Positions 16,198 through 24,875 of a stretch of DNA of 64,000 bases are shown here, one piece after another (the stretch's first letter is position 1; each line of letters opens with the position of its first letter). Under the pieces are notes generated by a model. The model had not been told where the DNA came from. It made no database searches and saw only the letters and a program-made list of their open reading frames with translations. Location of the stretch: NCBI RefSeq assembly GCF_900221005.1, contig NZ_OBQI01000002.1, forward strand, positions 744,001-808,000. Direction: 5' to 3'. Made by a program: the position numbers and the translations under genes. Source of the DNA: Blastococcus aggregatus (GTDB taxonomy: Bacteria; Actinomycetota; Actinomycetes; Mycobacteriales; Geodermatophilaceae).

Positions 16198-17157
16198 CCG
16201 GAAGGTCTGCCGGTAGGCGCGCGGGGAGACCCCCCGCCGGCGGGCGAACTGCTCGCGCAGCCCCGCCGCGGTGCCGAAACCGACGAGCCGGGCGATCTCC
16301 TCGACCGGGGCATCGGTCTCCTCCAGCAGGGTCTCGGCGGCCGACAGCCGCTGCCCGAGCAGCCAGGCGTGCGGCGTCGTCCCCGTCGTCGCCTTGAAGC
16401 GCCGGGCGAACGTGCGCGGGCTCATCAGCGCGCGGCGGGCCAGGATGTCGACGCTCAGGTCGTCGGCCAGGTGGGCACTGGCCCACTCCAGGACGACGCC
16501 GAGGAGGTCGTCCTCGCAGCGGGCGACCGGCGCGTCGATGAACTGGGCCTGCCCGCCGTCGCGGTGCGGCGGAACGACCATCTCGCGGGCCAGCGCGTTC
16601 GAGGCGGCGGCGCCCCACTCCCGGCGCACGAGGTGCAGCAGGGTGTCCACGCCGGCGGCGGTGCCCGCGCCGGTGAGGATCGTCCCGTTGTCCACGTAGA
16701 GCACGCCCGCGTCCACGTCGAGCTCCGGGAAGCGCGCGGCGAGCTCGCCGGCCCACCGCCAGTGCGTGGTCACCCGCAGGCCCTCCAGCAGCCCCGCGGC
16801 GGCCAGGACGAAGACGCCGGTGCAGTGGCTGATGAGCATCGCGCCCCGGGCGTGCGCGGCTCGCAGCGCGTCGAGCAGCGCGTCGGACGGGACGTGGTCG
16901 AACAGTTCCCACGCGGTGATCAGCACGATGTCCGACCGCTCGAGGCGGTCCAGGCCGTGCTCGACGAGGACGCCGAGACCGGTGTCGGTGCGCAGGATGC
17001 CGGGGGTCTCGGCGACGACGGCGAAGTCGAACCGGGGCAGGCCGAGGTGCTGCCGGTCGTAGGCGAACACCTCGTGGCAGACGCCGAGGCCGAAGCTGCC
17101 GATCAGCCCGTCGGCGACGACCGTGCTGACCACCAGGGGCCGGTCGGGGAGGCTCAT
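16075..17157 (-). CDS. GlxA-family transcriptional regulator (DJ-1-like domain plus AraC HTH)
   Basis: 360-residue regulator. Residues 1-190 form a DJ-1/PfpI-like sensor with [20 protein letters not shown] around the elbow cysteine, and [14 protein letters not shown]. Residues about 225-325 form the AraC DNA-binding domain, with two HTHs ([21 protein letters not shown] and [20 protein letters not shown]) and the PRAYRQTF end. The normal domain ends near residue 325. The last 35 residues are Gly/Arg-rich and are read antisense through the neighbouring gene, so the true functional end is earlier. Targets are unknown; such regulators often control nitrogen or choline catabolism. Confidence 0.88.
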   Translation of the reverse strand: MSLPDRPLVVSTVVADGLIGSFGLGVCHEVFAYDRQHLGLPRFDFAVVAETPGILRTDTGLGVLVEHGLDRLERSDIVLITAWELFDHVPSDALLDALRAAHARGAMLISHCTGVFVLAAAGLLEGLRVTTHWRWAGELAARFPELDVDAGVLYVDNGTILTGAGTAAGVDTLLHLVRREWGAAASNALAREMVVPPHRDGGQAQFIDAPVARCEDDLLGVVLEWASAHLADDLSVDILARRALMSPRTFARRFKATTGTTPHAWLLGQRLSAAETLLEETDAPVEEIARLVGFGTAAGLREQFARRRGVSPRAYRQTFRSAGPAPVQLDGRRAGPGGGGRARGVGGDQALVEAQLGQPA

Positions 17158-17238
17158 GGCGGGATCATGGCAGAAAACCTGCGTCCGCGGTCAGTCCTGC
17201 CACTCGTCCGCAGGACCCCGCCCGAGCAGGCTGACCGC

Positions 17239-17460
17239 ATGTTGATGATCACCTGCACCGTCACCGGGAACCGGGAACTGGCCTCGCTCGACGCCGTCCG
17301 CTCGATCGCCAACCACCCGGACTCCATCGCCGTCACCGTCACCTGCCCGGCCTGCGGTCAGGAGCACGTGCACCGCACCGGACGCCGGCTGGACGAGGCC
17401 CGCCGGGCCCGCGCCGTGGAGGTCGCCGTCCGGCGGGCGGTCGAGCTCACCTCGGCCTAG
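17239..17460 (+). CDS. Small hypothetical protein with one CxxC pair
   Basis: 73 residues from MLMITCTVTG. The centre has VTCPACGQEHVHR, which resembles half a zinc ribbon, followed by a basic helix rich in R and A. The start is uncertain: an in-frame ATG at 17167 would add 24 residues but lies only 10 bp from the divergent regulator start. It is probably cotranscribed with the DUF3072 gene 10 bp downstream, although that gene has its own promoter-like box. Confidence 0.6.
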   Translation: MLMITCTVTGNRELASLDAVRSIANHPDSIAVTVTCPACGQEHVHRTGRRLDEARRARAVEVAVRRAVELTSA

Positions 17461-17470
17461 CATCGAACAC

Positions 17471-17659
17471 ATGAGCGAATCGCAGCCGCAGGACCCGACG
17501 CTGGAGAAGGACCCGTCCGACTGGGTGACCGGCGACGAGCCGGCCACCGGGGCGCAGAAGAGCTACCTGGAGACCCTCGCCCGGGGCACCGACGAGGACG
17601 TGCCGGAGGACCTCACCAAGGCCGAGGCCTCGCAGAAGATCGACGACCTCAAGAACTGA
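17471..17659 (+). CDS. DUF3072 small acidic protein
   Basis: 62 residues, matching the DUF3072 pattern DPSDWVTGDEPATGAQKSYL and ending LTKAEASQKIDDLK. The family is common in actinobacteria and proteobacteria; its function is unknown, but it resembles stress-related SAP-like small domains. The box TAGCAT sits 7 bases before the ATG, suggesting leaderless transcription. Its stop is 10 bp from the stop of the convergent regX3. Confidence 0.88.
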   Translation: MSESQPQDPTLEKDPSDWVTGDEPATGAQKSYLETLARGTDEDVPEDLTKAEASQKIDDLKN

Positions 17660-17669
17660 CGCCTGCCGG

Positions 17670-18356
17670 TCAGGCCTCGAACTTGTAGCCGAGGCCGCGC
17701 ACGGTCAGCAGGTACTTCGGGTTGGCGGGGTCGGGCTCGAGCTTCGCCCGCAACCGCTTGACGTGGACGTCGAGGGTCTTGGTGTCGCCGACGTAGTCCG
17801 AGCCCCACACCCGGTCGATCAGCTGGGCGCGGGTCAGCACCCGGCCGGCGTTGCGCAGCAGCAGCTCGAGCAGGTCGAACTCCTTCAGCGGGAGGGGGAC
17901 CTGTGCACCGTCCATGGCGACGACGTGCCGCTCGACGTCCATCCGGACCGGCCCGGCCTCGAGCACGGCGTCCGCCGACACCGCCTCGACCGACTCGCCC
18001 CGGCGCCGGAGCACCGCCCGGATGCGGGCGACCAGCTCGCGGGCCGAGTAGGGCTTGGTGACGTAGTCGTCGGCGCCCAGTTCCAGGCCGACGACCTTGT
18101 CGATCTCGCTGTCCTTGGCGGTCAGCATGATGATCGGCACGCCGCTGCGGGCGCGCAGCTGGCGGCACACCTCCGTGCCCGGCAGCCCGGGCAGCATCAG
18201 GTCGAGCAGCACGATGTCGGCTCCGCCGCGGTCGAACTCGGCGAGCGCGTCCGGACCGGTCGAGGCCACGACGGCATCGAACCCCTCCCGGCGCAGCATG
18301 TAGGAGAGCGCGTCGGAGAAGGACTCCTCGTCCTCGACGACCAGCACGCGGGTCAT
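17670..18356 (-). CDS. regX3: Response regulator RegX3/PhoP-type (OmpR family)
   Basis: DNA-binding response regulator of 228 residues. The receiver domain has acidic EDE residues at 8-10, the phospho-acceptor Asp52 (VLLDLMLPG) and Lys101 (YVTKPYS). The winged-helix output domain has LLRNAGRVLTRAQLIDRVWG and KTLDVHVKRLRAKLE. The gene starts inside the kinase gene (ATGA overlap). With the kinase and a divergent phoU this is the phosphate-starvation system called SenX3-RegX3 in mycobacteria and PhoR-PhoP in Streptomyces. Confidence 0.95.
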   Translation of the reverse strand: MTRVLVVEDEESFSDALSYMLRREGFDAVVASTGPDALAEFDRGGADIVLLDLMLPGLPGTEVCRQLRARSGVPIIMLTAKDSEIDKVVGLELGADDYVTKPYSARELVARIRAVLRRRGESVEAVSADAVLEAGPVRMDVERHVVAMDGAQVPLPLKEFDLLELLLRNAGRVLTRAQLIDRVWGSDYVGDTKTLDVHVKRLRAKLEPDPANPKYLLTVRGLGYKFEA

Positions 18357-19558
18357 GCGGCCCCCTTTCCGGGGTCGGCGGCGACGATCTCGCCGCCGGG
18401 AGGTGCAGCAGGGGGTGGGGGCACGGCGGCGAGCGGGATGCGGAGCGTGAACGTCGAGCCCAGCCCCTCCTCGCTCCAGACGGTCACCGAACCGCCGTGG
18501 TTGCTCGCGACGTGCTTGACGATGGCCAGGCCCAGGCCGGTGCCGCCGGTGCTGCTGGCACGGGACTGGTCGACCCGGTAGAAGCGCTCGAACACCCGCT
18601 GCCGGTCCTGGCGGGGGATGCCGATGCCGCTGTCGGTCACGGCGATCTCGGCGAAGCCCGAGCGGGCACGGGCCGCGACGGCGATGCGTGACTTCCCCGT
18701 GCTGTAGGCGACCGCGTTGGCCAGCAGATTCGTCACAGCGGTGGCCAGCTGGCTCTCCACCCCGCGCACCACCAGGCCCTGCTGCCCGCCGACGGCGATG
18801 TCCAGCTGCTTGGCCCGCGCCGCGGTGCGGGTGCGGTCGACGGCCTCGGCCAGCACGCGGTCGACCGGCACCGGCGCGAGATCCGGCAGCGGCTCACCGC
18901 CCTGCAGCCGGGAGAGGTCGATGAGCTCGCGCACCAGCCGGCCCAGCCGGTCGGCCTCGAGCGCGATGCGGCCGGCGAAGCGCTGCACCGCCTCGGGGTC
19001 GTCGGCCGCGCCCTCGATCGCCTCCGCGAGCAGGGCGAGCGCGCCGACCGGCGTCTTCAGCTCGTGGCCGACGTTGGCGACGAAGTCGCGGCGCACCGCC
19101 TCCGTGCGGCGGGCCTCGGTGACGTCCTCCAGGACGAGGGCGACGGGGCCGGGCGGTGGCGCGGTGCCGCTGTCGAGCCGCACCCCGTGCACGCCCATCA
19201 TCCGGGGGCCGGCACCGACCAGGCTGCCCGGCAGCCGGACGTCGGTGCGCCGGCCGCCACCGCCGCGCACCGCGTGCGCCAGCTCGAGCAGCTCGGGCAC
19301 CAGCAGCCGGGTGCCGCGCACGATGCCCAGCGCGCGGGCGGCCGGATTGGCCAGCAGCACGGCGTCGTCGGCGTCGACGACGAGGACCGCCGGATCCATG
19401 AGGTCCAGCAGCCGGCGGGCCATCGCCGCCTCCGGCAGCGGCACGGCGGCGGCGTCGGGACCCGACCCGTTGAAGGTGCGCCGGGAGCCGAGCACGAGAG
19501 TGAGGGCCACGGCCCCACCCAGGGCGAGGCCCACCACGAGGGCGACCAGCGGACTCAC
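18353..19558 (-). CDS. senX3: Sensor histidine kinase SenX3/PhoR-type
   Basis: 401-residue membrane kinase. It has one N-terminal membrane helix (residues 3-23), a PAS-like domain (about 50-150), the H-box FVANVGHELKTPVGAL with His165, the N-box LLANAVAYS, and the G-boxes DSGIGIPRQD and GGTGLGLAIVKHV. The GTG at 19558 was chosen because TAGCAT lies 7 bases upstream, giving a leaderless start, and because the longer frame before it has no similarity. A single helix without a large extracellular domain means signals are likely sensed through PhoU and the Pst transporter, as known for SenX3. Confidence 0.94.
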   Translation of the reverse strand: MSPLVALVVGLALGGAVALTLVLGSRRTFNGSGPDAAAVPLPEAAMARRLLDLMDPAVLVVDADDAVLLANPAARALGIVRGTRLLVPELLELAHAVRGGGGRRTDVRLPGSLVGAGPRMMGVHGVRLDSGTAPPPGPVALVLEDVTEARRTEAVRRDFVANVGHELKTPVGALALLAEAIEGAADDPEAVQRFAGRIALEADRLGRLVRELIDLSRLQGGEPLPDLAPVPVDRVLAEAVDRTRTAARAKQLDIAVGGQQGLVVRGVESQLATAVTNLLANAVAYSTGKSRIAVAARARSGFAEIAVTDSGIGIPRQDRQRVFERFYRVDQSRASSTGGTGLGLAIVKHVASNHGGSVTVWSEEGLGSTFTLRIPLAAVPPPPAAPPGGEIVAADPGKGAA

Positions 19559-19630
19559 GGTGCCGATGCTAGGTGCGCCGGGGGCCCGGACCCGCCCGAA
19601 CACCTGATCGGGCGCCTCCGACGAGGGAGT

Positions 19631-19663
19631 GTTCACGTGGGAGTGGGTCGGCGTTCACCTCGA
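19631..19663 (+). promoter_or_regulatory. Candidate PHO box (RegX3/PhoP-type direct repeats)
   Basis: GTTCACGTGGG (19631-19641) and GTTCACCTCGA (19653-19663) are spaced exactly 22 bases apart, with a degenerate 11-mer between them. PhoP/RegX3-type operators are built from 11-base direct repeats beginning GTTCA. The box lies between divergent senX3 and phoU, centred about 56 bases before the presumed phoU start site (TAGGGT at 19691-19696). Confidence 0.6.
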
Positions 19664-19744
19664 TGCGTACGCACACCCCCGACACGGGCCTAGGGTCGAT
19701 CCCGACCGGCGCGGCAGCCTGCCGCACCCCCCGAGGAGGACGAC

Positions 19745-20401
19745 GTGCGGGACAGCTACCACGAGGAACTCGACGACATCCGCGGCTGCCTGGTCGAGAT
19801 GGCCAACACGGTCGGCTCCCAGATGAGCACCGCCACGACCGCACTGCTGGACGCCGACGTCGCACTGGCCGACCTCGTGATCGCCGGCGACGAGCAGATC
19901 GACGCGACCCGGGAGAGCATCGACCAGCGCTGCTTCACCGTGCTGGCGCGCCAGCAGCCCGTCGCGACCGACCTGCGCACGATCGTCGTCGCCACCCGCA
20001 TCGCCAGCGACCTCGAGCGCATGGGTGACCTCGCCGAGCACATCGCCAAGGTGGCGCGGATGCGCTTCCCGGACCACGCCGTCCCGCAGGAGGTGCGCCC
20101 GGCGTTCCTCGAGGCCGGGCACGTCGCGGAGATGCTGGTCGCCAAGGCCGGCACCGTCATCGCCACCCAGAACGTCGAGAAGGCCCGCGAACTCGAGACC
20201 GACGACGACGCGATGGACCGCATCCACCGCGGCCTGTTCCGCGAGCTGCTCGCCGACAGCTGGCCCTACGGCGTCGAGACCGCGATCGACGTGACGCTGC
20301 TCGGCCGCTACTACGAGCGGTTCGCCGACCACGCGGTCAGCGTCGCCCGCCGGGTCGTCTACCTGGTCACCGGCGAGCGGCACGTCGTCACTCCGTCATG
20401 A
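19745..20401 (+). CDS. phoU: Phosphate signalling protein PhoU
   Basis: 218-residue all-helical protein made of two PhoU repeats. Both metal-binding-type motifs are visible: TRIASDLERMGDLAEHIAKV and the second-repeat GRYYERFADHAVSVARRV. PhoU transmits Pst transporter status to the SenX3/PhoR kinase and shuts the response in high phosphate. The GTG start (MRDSYHEELDDIR) follows an AGGAGGA site. It is divergent from the kinase and shares the PHO-box region. Its stop codon is at the exact centre of a perfect palindrome. Confidence 0.95.
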   Translation: MRDSYHEELDDIRGCLVEMANTVGSQMSTATTALLDADVALADLVIAGDEQIDATRESIDQRCFTVLARQQPVATDLRTIVVATRIASDLERMGDLAEHIAKVARMRFPDHAVPQEVRPAFLEAGHVAEMLVAKAGTVIATQNVEKARELETDDDAMDRIHRGLFRELLADSWPYGVETAIDVTLLGRYYERFADHAVSVARRVVYLVTGERHVVTPS

Positions 20402-20414
20402 CGGAGTGACGACG
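20383..20414. terminator. Perfect 32-bp palindrome centred on the phoU stop codon
   Basis: The arm CGTCGTCACTCCGTCA (20383-20398) is followed directly by its exact reverse complement (20399-20414). The last six phoU codons and the TGA are part of it. As RNA it can form a hairpin of about 14 bp with CATG at the tip. A terminator or mRNA-end stabiliser is likely; a protein-binding dyad is an alternative. A partial repeat-element motif (GACACCGCGGCCACGAGCCGT) follows at about 20422. Confidence 0.6.
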
Positions 20415-20464
20415 CAGTCATGACACCGCGGCCACGAGCCGTCCCCTACCTGCGCTGTGACACC

Positions 20465-20560
20465 GTCGTCCTCCGGACGACACCGCGGCCAGGAGCCGTT
20501 CCCCCGCTGAGCTGAGCGCGTTCGTCGCGCCTGCGCGGACCCCTCCGGGGCCCACTCGGC
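20465..20560. repeat. Two-hairpin intergenic repeat element, copy 3
   Basis: Hairpin 1 is GTCGTCC-TCC-GGACGAC (20465-20481), followed by ACCGCGGCCAGGAGCCGT. The middle hairpin is GCGCG-TTCGT-CGCGC. Hairpin 2 is GGACCCC-TCC-GGGGCCC, followed by ACTCGGC. It lies between convergent phoU and gpmA. A partial first-hairpin module at 20417-20447 precedes it, so this gap holds one and a half copies. Confidence 0.75.
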
Positions 20561-20576
20561 ACGACAGTGCAGCGAC

Positions 20577-21332
20577 CTAGTGCTTGCCCTGGTTCTTGAC
20601 GGCCTCGATGGCGGCCGCCGCGGCGTCGGGGTCGAGGTACTGGCCGCCGGGCTGCACCGGACGCAGGTCGTCGTCCAGGTCGTAGCGCAACGGGACGCCG
20701 GTCGGGATGTTGAGGCCGACGACCTCGTCGTCACCGAGTCCGTCGAGGTGCTTCACCAGCGCCCGCAGGCTGTTGCCGTGCGCCGCGACCAGCACGGTCC
20801 TCCCCTCGCGCAGGTCCGGCACGATCGCGTCGTACCAGTACGGCAGCATCCGGACGACGACGTCGGCCAGGCACTCCGTCGCCGGCCGCGCCTCCGGCGG
20901 GAGGAACGAGTAGCGCGCGTCGACGTCTTGGGCGAACTCGCTGCCGGGCTCGATCGGCGGCGGCGGGGTGTCGTACGAGCGGCGCCAGGTCATGAACTGC
21001 TCCTCGCCGAACTCCGCGAGCGTCTGCGCCTTGTCCTTGCCCTGGAGCGCGCCGTAGTGCCGCTCGTTGAGGCGCCACGAGCGCTTCACCGGGATCCAGT
21101 GCCGGTCGGCCTCGTGCAGCGCCAGCTCGGCGGTCATGATCGCCCGCCGCAGCAGGGAGGTGTGCAGGACGTCGGGCAGCAGGTCGTGCTCGGCGAGCAG
21201 CTGGCCACCGCGGGCGGCCTCGACGCGCCCCTTGTCCGTCAGGGGGACGTCGACCCAGCCGGTGAACAGATTGGCCTTGTTCCACTCGCTCTCGCCGTGG
21301 CGGAGCAGCACGAGGGTTCCCGTAGAAGTCAC
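20577..21332 (-). CDS. gpmA: 2,3-bisphosphoglycerate-dependent phosphoglycerate mutase
   Basis: Interconverts 3- and 2-phosphoglycerate in glycolysis. The 251-residue protein has the phosphohistidine signature [12 protein letters not shown] (His12), [17 protein letters not shown], and the second histidine in [17 protein letters not shown]. The GTG start gives the family-standard N-terminus [12 protein letters not shown]; the longer open frame is not similar to any GpmA. It is placed beside phoU/senX3/regX3 as in mycobacteria (gpm1, Rv0489). Confidence 0.96.
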   Translation of the reverse strand: MTSTGTLVLLRHGESEWNKANLFTGWVDVPLTDKGRVEAARGGQLLAEHDLLPDVLHTSLLRRAIMTAELALHEADRHWIPVKRSWRLNERHYGALQGKDKAQTLAEFGEEQFMTWRRSYDTPPPPIEPGSEFAQDVDARYSFLPPEARPATECLADVVVRMLPYWYDAIVPDLREGRTVLVAAHGNSLRALVKHLDGLGDDEVVGLNIPTGVPLRYDLDDDLRPVQPGGQYLDPDAAAAAIEAVKNQGKH

Positions 21333-21378
21333 GCCCTCATCCTGCCCGAACGCCGTCCGGCCGCAGCCCGGGCCCGCA

Positions 21379-22665
21379 TCACGCGACGCTCCGCCGGGCC
21401 GGGACGTCGTCCCCGTACCGGTCCTGGGCCGCGTGCACGGCGGCCGCGACGAGCTCGCCGGCGGCGCGCAGCTGGGCGTCGGTGTGCGTCGCCATGACCG
21501 TGAGCCGCAGGACTCCCCGCCCGCGCGGGACCGCCGGGTAGGCGACGGCGTTGGTGTAGACGCCGCCGTCGAAGGCGGTGCGCCAGGCGGCGCCGGTGGC
21601 CTCGTCCGACCCGGTGGGGACGGCGACCACCGCGCCCCGGCCCTCGATCGGCTCGGCACCGGCCTCGGCGAGCACCCGGCGCAGCAGCGCGCAGTTCTCC
21701 TGCAGCCGGACGATCCGCTCGGGTTCGGCGCGCAGGATCCGCACCGCGGTGAGGGCCGCGGCGACCGAGGCCGGGTCGTTGGCGGCGCTGAACACGTAGG
21801 GCATCGCCCCGGCGCGGATGCCGTCGGCGGCGGCCCGGCTGGTCATCACCGCGCCGCCGACGCTGGCCAGCGACTTGCTCAGCGCGATCGTCACCGCGTC
21901 GACGTCGGCCAGGACGCCGAGCTCCTCGCCGGCACCCCGACCGCCCTCGCCCAGCACGCCCAGGCCGTGTGCCTCGTCGACCACGAGCCGCGCGCCGTGC
22001 TGCGCACAGAGCGCGGTGATCTCCCGCAGCGGGGCGAGCTCGCCGGTCATGGAGTAGACGCCGTCCACGACGACGACGGCGCCGGCCCGCGGGTCGAGCC
22101 GCTCCAGGCGCGCGGCCAGCGACGCCAGGTCGTTGTGCCGCCAGCGCACCACCCGGCCACGGCTGGCCGCCGCGGCCGCGTGCAGGCTGGCGTGCACGTG
22201 CGCGTCGACCAGCAGCACGTCGTCGGGGGTGCAGATCGTGGACAGCAGCGCGATGTTGGCGTTCACGCCCGACGAGGTGAGCACCGCGGCCTCGGTGCCG
22301 TAGAGGTCGGCCAGCTCCTCCTCCAGCTGCAGGTGCAGCCCGGTGGTCCCGTTGAGCACCCGGCTGCCCGAGGTGCTGGTGCCGTACCGGCGCAGCGCGG
22401 CGGTCGCGGACTCGATCATCCGCGGGTCGCCGGCCAGGCCGAGGTAGTTGCCGGTGCCCAGGTTGATCCGGTCGTGGCCGTCGGCGTACCGGGTGAGCGG
22501 CAGCGGAGCGCCGCCGGTGGGCACGGCGACGGACGCCGCACCGGGATGACGCGGATCGCGGAGCAGGGCCGCGAGGGCGTTCTCGTGCAACGGCGCGAAC
22601 GGATCGCGGCGGTTCAGCCTGGCTGCGGGCAGGTCAGGGCGGGCGGCGGCGAGGCCGTCGGTCAC
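21379..22665 (-). CDS. PLP-dependent alpha-oxoamine synthase family (KBL/AONS/SPT-like)
   Basis: 428-residue fold-type I PLP enzyme. It contains [43 protein letters not shown] (residues 228-240) and the Schiff-base lysine in [13 protein letters not shown] (Lys264). The family condenses an amino acid with an acyl-CoA: 2-amino-3-ketobutyrate CoA ligase, 8-amino-7-oxononanoate synthase, serine palmitoyltransferase or ALA synthase. Sequence alone does not settle which. GTG at 22665 is preceded by a GGGGGAG site. There is no biotin or threonine-degradation gene next to it, so a lipid or ketone product is possible. Confidence 0.85.
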   Translation of the reverse strand: MTDGLAAARPDLPAARLNRRDPFAPLHENALAALLRDPRHPGAASVAVPTGGAPLPLTRYADGHDRINLGTGNYLGLAGDPRMIESATAALRRYGTSTSGSRVLNGTTGLHLQLEEELADLYGTEAAVLTSSGVNANIALLSTICTPDDVLLVDAHVHASLHAAAAASRGRVVRWRHNDLASLAARLERLDPRAGAVVVVDGVYSMTGELAPLREITALCAQHGARLVVDEAHGLGVLGEGGRGAGEELGVLADVDAVTIALSKSLASVGGAVMTSRAAADGIRAGAMPYVFSAANDPASVAAALTAVRILRAEPERIVRLQENCALLRRVLAEAGAEPIEGRGAVVAVPTGSDEATGAAWRTAFDGGVYTNAVAYPAVPRGRGVLRLTVMATHTDAQLRAAGELVAAAVHAAQDRYGDDVPARRSVA

Positions 22666-22773
22666 AAGTGCTTCTCCCCCACGTACGTCCGTACGCGGCT
22701 CCCCGGCCCGCACGCGACCCGGCCAGCCTGTGCGTCCGGTGACGGAGCGTCAACGTTCTGCGCGATCGTTCCC

Positions 22774-24345
22774 TCACGTGGGGGGCGGCATCACCCGATC
22801 GCGGCGCCCCGGTAGCCAGACCAGCACGACGACGACCGCGACGGCCCCCGCGGCCGCCGTCCCCACGGCGGTGACGTGCATGGCGTCGACGAAGGCCTCG
22901 CGGGCCGGCTGCACCAGCCCGGCCGCCGCCTGCGCGGCCTCCGGGTCGTCCCCGGCCTGCACCCGGCCCACCGCCGCGAGGGTGCCGACGATGGACTCCC
23001 CCGCCTGCTCGCGGGCGTCGGCGGGCAGCACGTCGGTGGCGTCGCCCAGGTTCGCCGCGTAGACCCCGGCCAGCACCGAACCGAGGATCGCCACCCCCAG
23101 CGCCCCGCCGACCTGGCGGACGGAGTTGTTCACCGCCGCGCCTGCCCCGGCCTTCTCGCGCGGGACGACGGACATGATCGACTCGGTGGCGGGAGCCATC
23201 ACCATGCCCGTGCCCGTGCCCTGGACGGACAGGATCACGATCAGCAGCCAGGCGGGCGAGTCGGCGTCCAGGAGCTGGAAGCCGAGGAACGACGTCGTGA
23301 TGAGCGTGAAGCCGACCGCGCAGACGGCCTTGGCGCCGTACTTCTCGGCCAGCACGGAACTGCGCAGCCCCATGATCGCCATGCCCAGCGCCACCGGGAT
23401 GAGCGTCGCGCCGGCCTGCAGCGGGCTGTAGCCCAGCACCCCCTGCAGGTAGAAGACGACGTAGAACGTGGCGCCGAGCAGTGCGAAGAAGTTCAGGCCC
23501 AGGGCGGCGGCGGCCGCGGAGAAGGCCGGGTTGCGGAAGAGCGAGACGTCCAGCGCCGGGTGGGCCGAGCGCCGCTGCAGCTGGACGAACAGGGCCAGCA
23601 GCACAATGCCGCCGAGCAGCGGGACCAGCACGCCCGGCGTCGTCCAGCCGGCGCCCTCGCCGCCGCGGATGATGCCGTAGACCAGGCCGACGAGCGCCAC
23701 GATCGACAGCAGCACGCCCGGGATGTCGAGGCGGCCGGGCGAGGGGTCCTTCGACTCCGGGACGATCGCCAGCACGCCGATGATGCCGAGGACGGCCACG
23801 GGCACGCCGACGAGGAAGACCGCACCCCACCAGAAGTGCTCGAGGACCGCGCCACCGGCCAGCGGACCGCCGGCGACGGCGATGCCCGCGGTGCCCGCCC
23901 ACACGCCGATCGCCCGCCCGCGCTCCGGACCGGGGAAGACGTTGGTGATGACCGCGAGGGTCGTGGGCTGGACCGCGGCACCGCCGACGCCCATGAGCGC
24001 GCGGTAGGCGATCAGCTCGGCCGGGCTGTCGCTCATCGCGGCCAGCACCGAGCCGAGCGCGAAGATCGACAGGCCGATGACCAGCACCCGCCGCCGGCCG
24101 ATGCGGTCACCGATGACGCCCCAGGAGAACAGCAGGCCGGCGAACACGAGGATGTAGGCGTCCACCGCCCACTGGAGCTCCGCCTGGGTGGCGCCGAGAT
24201 CGCGCTGCAGCGTCGGCAGGGCGACGTTGAGGATCGTGTTGCCCATGATCACCACGAGCAGGCACACCGTCATGGTGGCGAGCACCCACCAGCGGCGGGC
24301 GTAGCCGGGAGGAGCCTCCTCGGCCGAGGTGACGTCCGTCGTCAC
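22774..24345 (-). CDS. MFS drug-resistance-type exporter (DHA2, 14 helices)
   Basis: Proton-driven export protein of 523 residues, with about 14 hydrophobic helices. Motif A is GVIGDRIGRRRVLVIGL, motif C is GGPLAGGAVLEHFWWGAVFLVGVP, and NTILNVALPTLQRDLG in helix 1 is typical of EmrB/QacA proteins. Substrate unknown. The GTG start overlaps the stop of the YbjN gene (GTGA), so YbjN and exporter are coupled downstream of mshA. The 108-bp gap after the preceding PLP-synthase start probably carries that gene's promoter. Confidence 0.92.
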   Translation of the reverse strand: MTTDVTSAEEAPPGYARRWWVLATMTVCLLVVIMGNTILNVALPTLQRDLGATQAELQWAVDAYILVFAGLLFSWGVIGDRIGRRRVLVIGLSIFALGSVLAAMSDSPAELIAYRALMGVGGAAVQPTTLAVITNVFPGPERGRAIGVWAGTAGIAVAGGPLAGGAVLEHFWWGAVFLVGVPVAVLGIIGVLAIVPESKDPSPGRLDIPGVLLSIVALVGLVYGIIRGGEGAGWTTPGVLVPLLGGIVLLALFVQLQRRSAHPALDVSLFRNPAFSAAAAALGLNFFALLGATFYVVFYLQGVLGYSPLQAGATLIPVALGMAIMGLRSSVLAEKYGAKAVCAVGFTLITTSFLGFQLLDADSPAWLLIVILSVQGTGTGMVMAPATESIMSVVPREKAGAGAAVNNSVRQVGGALGVAILGSVLAGVYAANLGDATDVLPADAREQAGESIVGTLAAVGRVQAGDDPEAAQAAAGLVQPAREAFVDAMHVTAVGTAAAGAVAVVVVLVWLPGRRDRVMPPPT

Positions 24346-24875
24346 TCCTCGCCGGCGGGAGCGGCGTCCCCGCGGCGCGACGGGTCGGCGAAGGCAGCGA
24401 AGGCCTCCAGGTTGCGCAGCGACTCGCCGCGCTTCACCCGCCAGTCCCACTCTCGGCGGATGGAGGTGCCGAAGCCGATCTCCAGCATGGTGTTGAAGTG
24501 GTCGTCGGCGTAGCTGAGCACCGAGCCGAGGATGCGGTCGAGCTCCTCGGCGGTCACGGCGGCGTGCGGGAGCCGGCCGGTCAGGTACACGTCACCGACG
24601 TTGTCGATGGAGTACGAGACGCCGTACATCCGGGCGTTGTGCTGCAGCAGGAAGGTCCACAGCTGCTCGCGGTTCTCGTCGGGCTGGCGGCAGACGAACG
24701 CCTCGACCCGCAGCGCGTGCTCACCGACGACGAGCCCGCACACCGTCTTGAGCTTCTTGGTGCCCGGCAGGTCGACCAGCCAGGTGCCGGGCGTCGGGTG
24801 CTCGTGCACCAGCTCGCCGTCGCGGAGCACCTGCTCGATGACGGCGTCCAGCTCGTCGACGGTCCTGCTGCTCAT
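24342..24875 (-). CDS. YbjN-domain protein
   Basis: 177-residue soluble protein with the YbjN/type III chaperone-like fold: [40 protein letters not shown] and [17 protein letters not shown] are typical. M. tuberculosis has the same gene (Rv0487) directly after mshA. The ATG overlaps the mshA stop (ATGA) and its stop overlaps the exporter gene, giving a three-gene chain. Role unknown, probably chaperone-like or regulatory. Confidence 0.88.
   Translation of the reverse strand: MSSRTVDELDAVIEQVLRDGELVHEHPTPGTWLVDLPGTKKLKTVCGLVVGEHALRVEAFVCRQPDENREQLWTFLLQHNARMYGVSYSIDNVGDVYLTGRLPHAAVTAEELDRILGSVLSYADDHFNTMLEIGFGTSIRREWDWRVKRGESLRNLEAFAAFADPSRRGDAAPAGEE

Noticed and set aside
16369-17460. Extended start for the small CxxC protein
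   Set aside because: The upstream part is antisense to the GlxA-type regulator. Only the 73-codon end looks independent.
21379-22665. Calling the PLP synthase bioF, kbl or ALA synthase
   Set aside because: Motifs are shared by all family members and there are no pathway neighbours. Heme synthesis here uses hemA, so ALA synthase is unlikely, but the rest cannot be separated.
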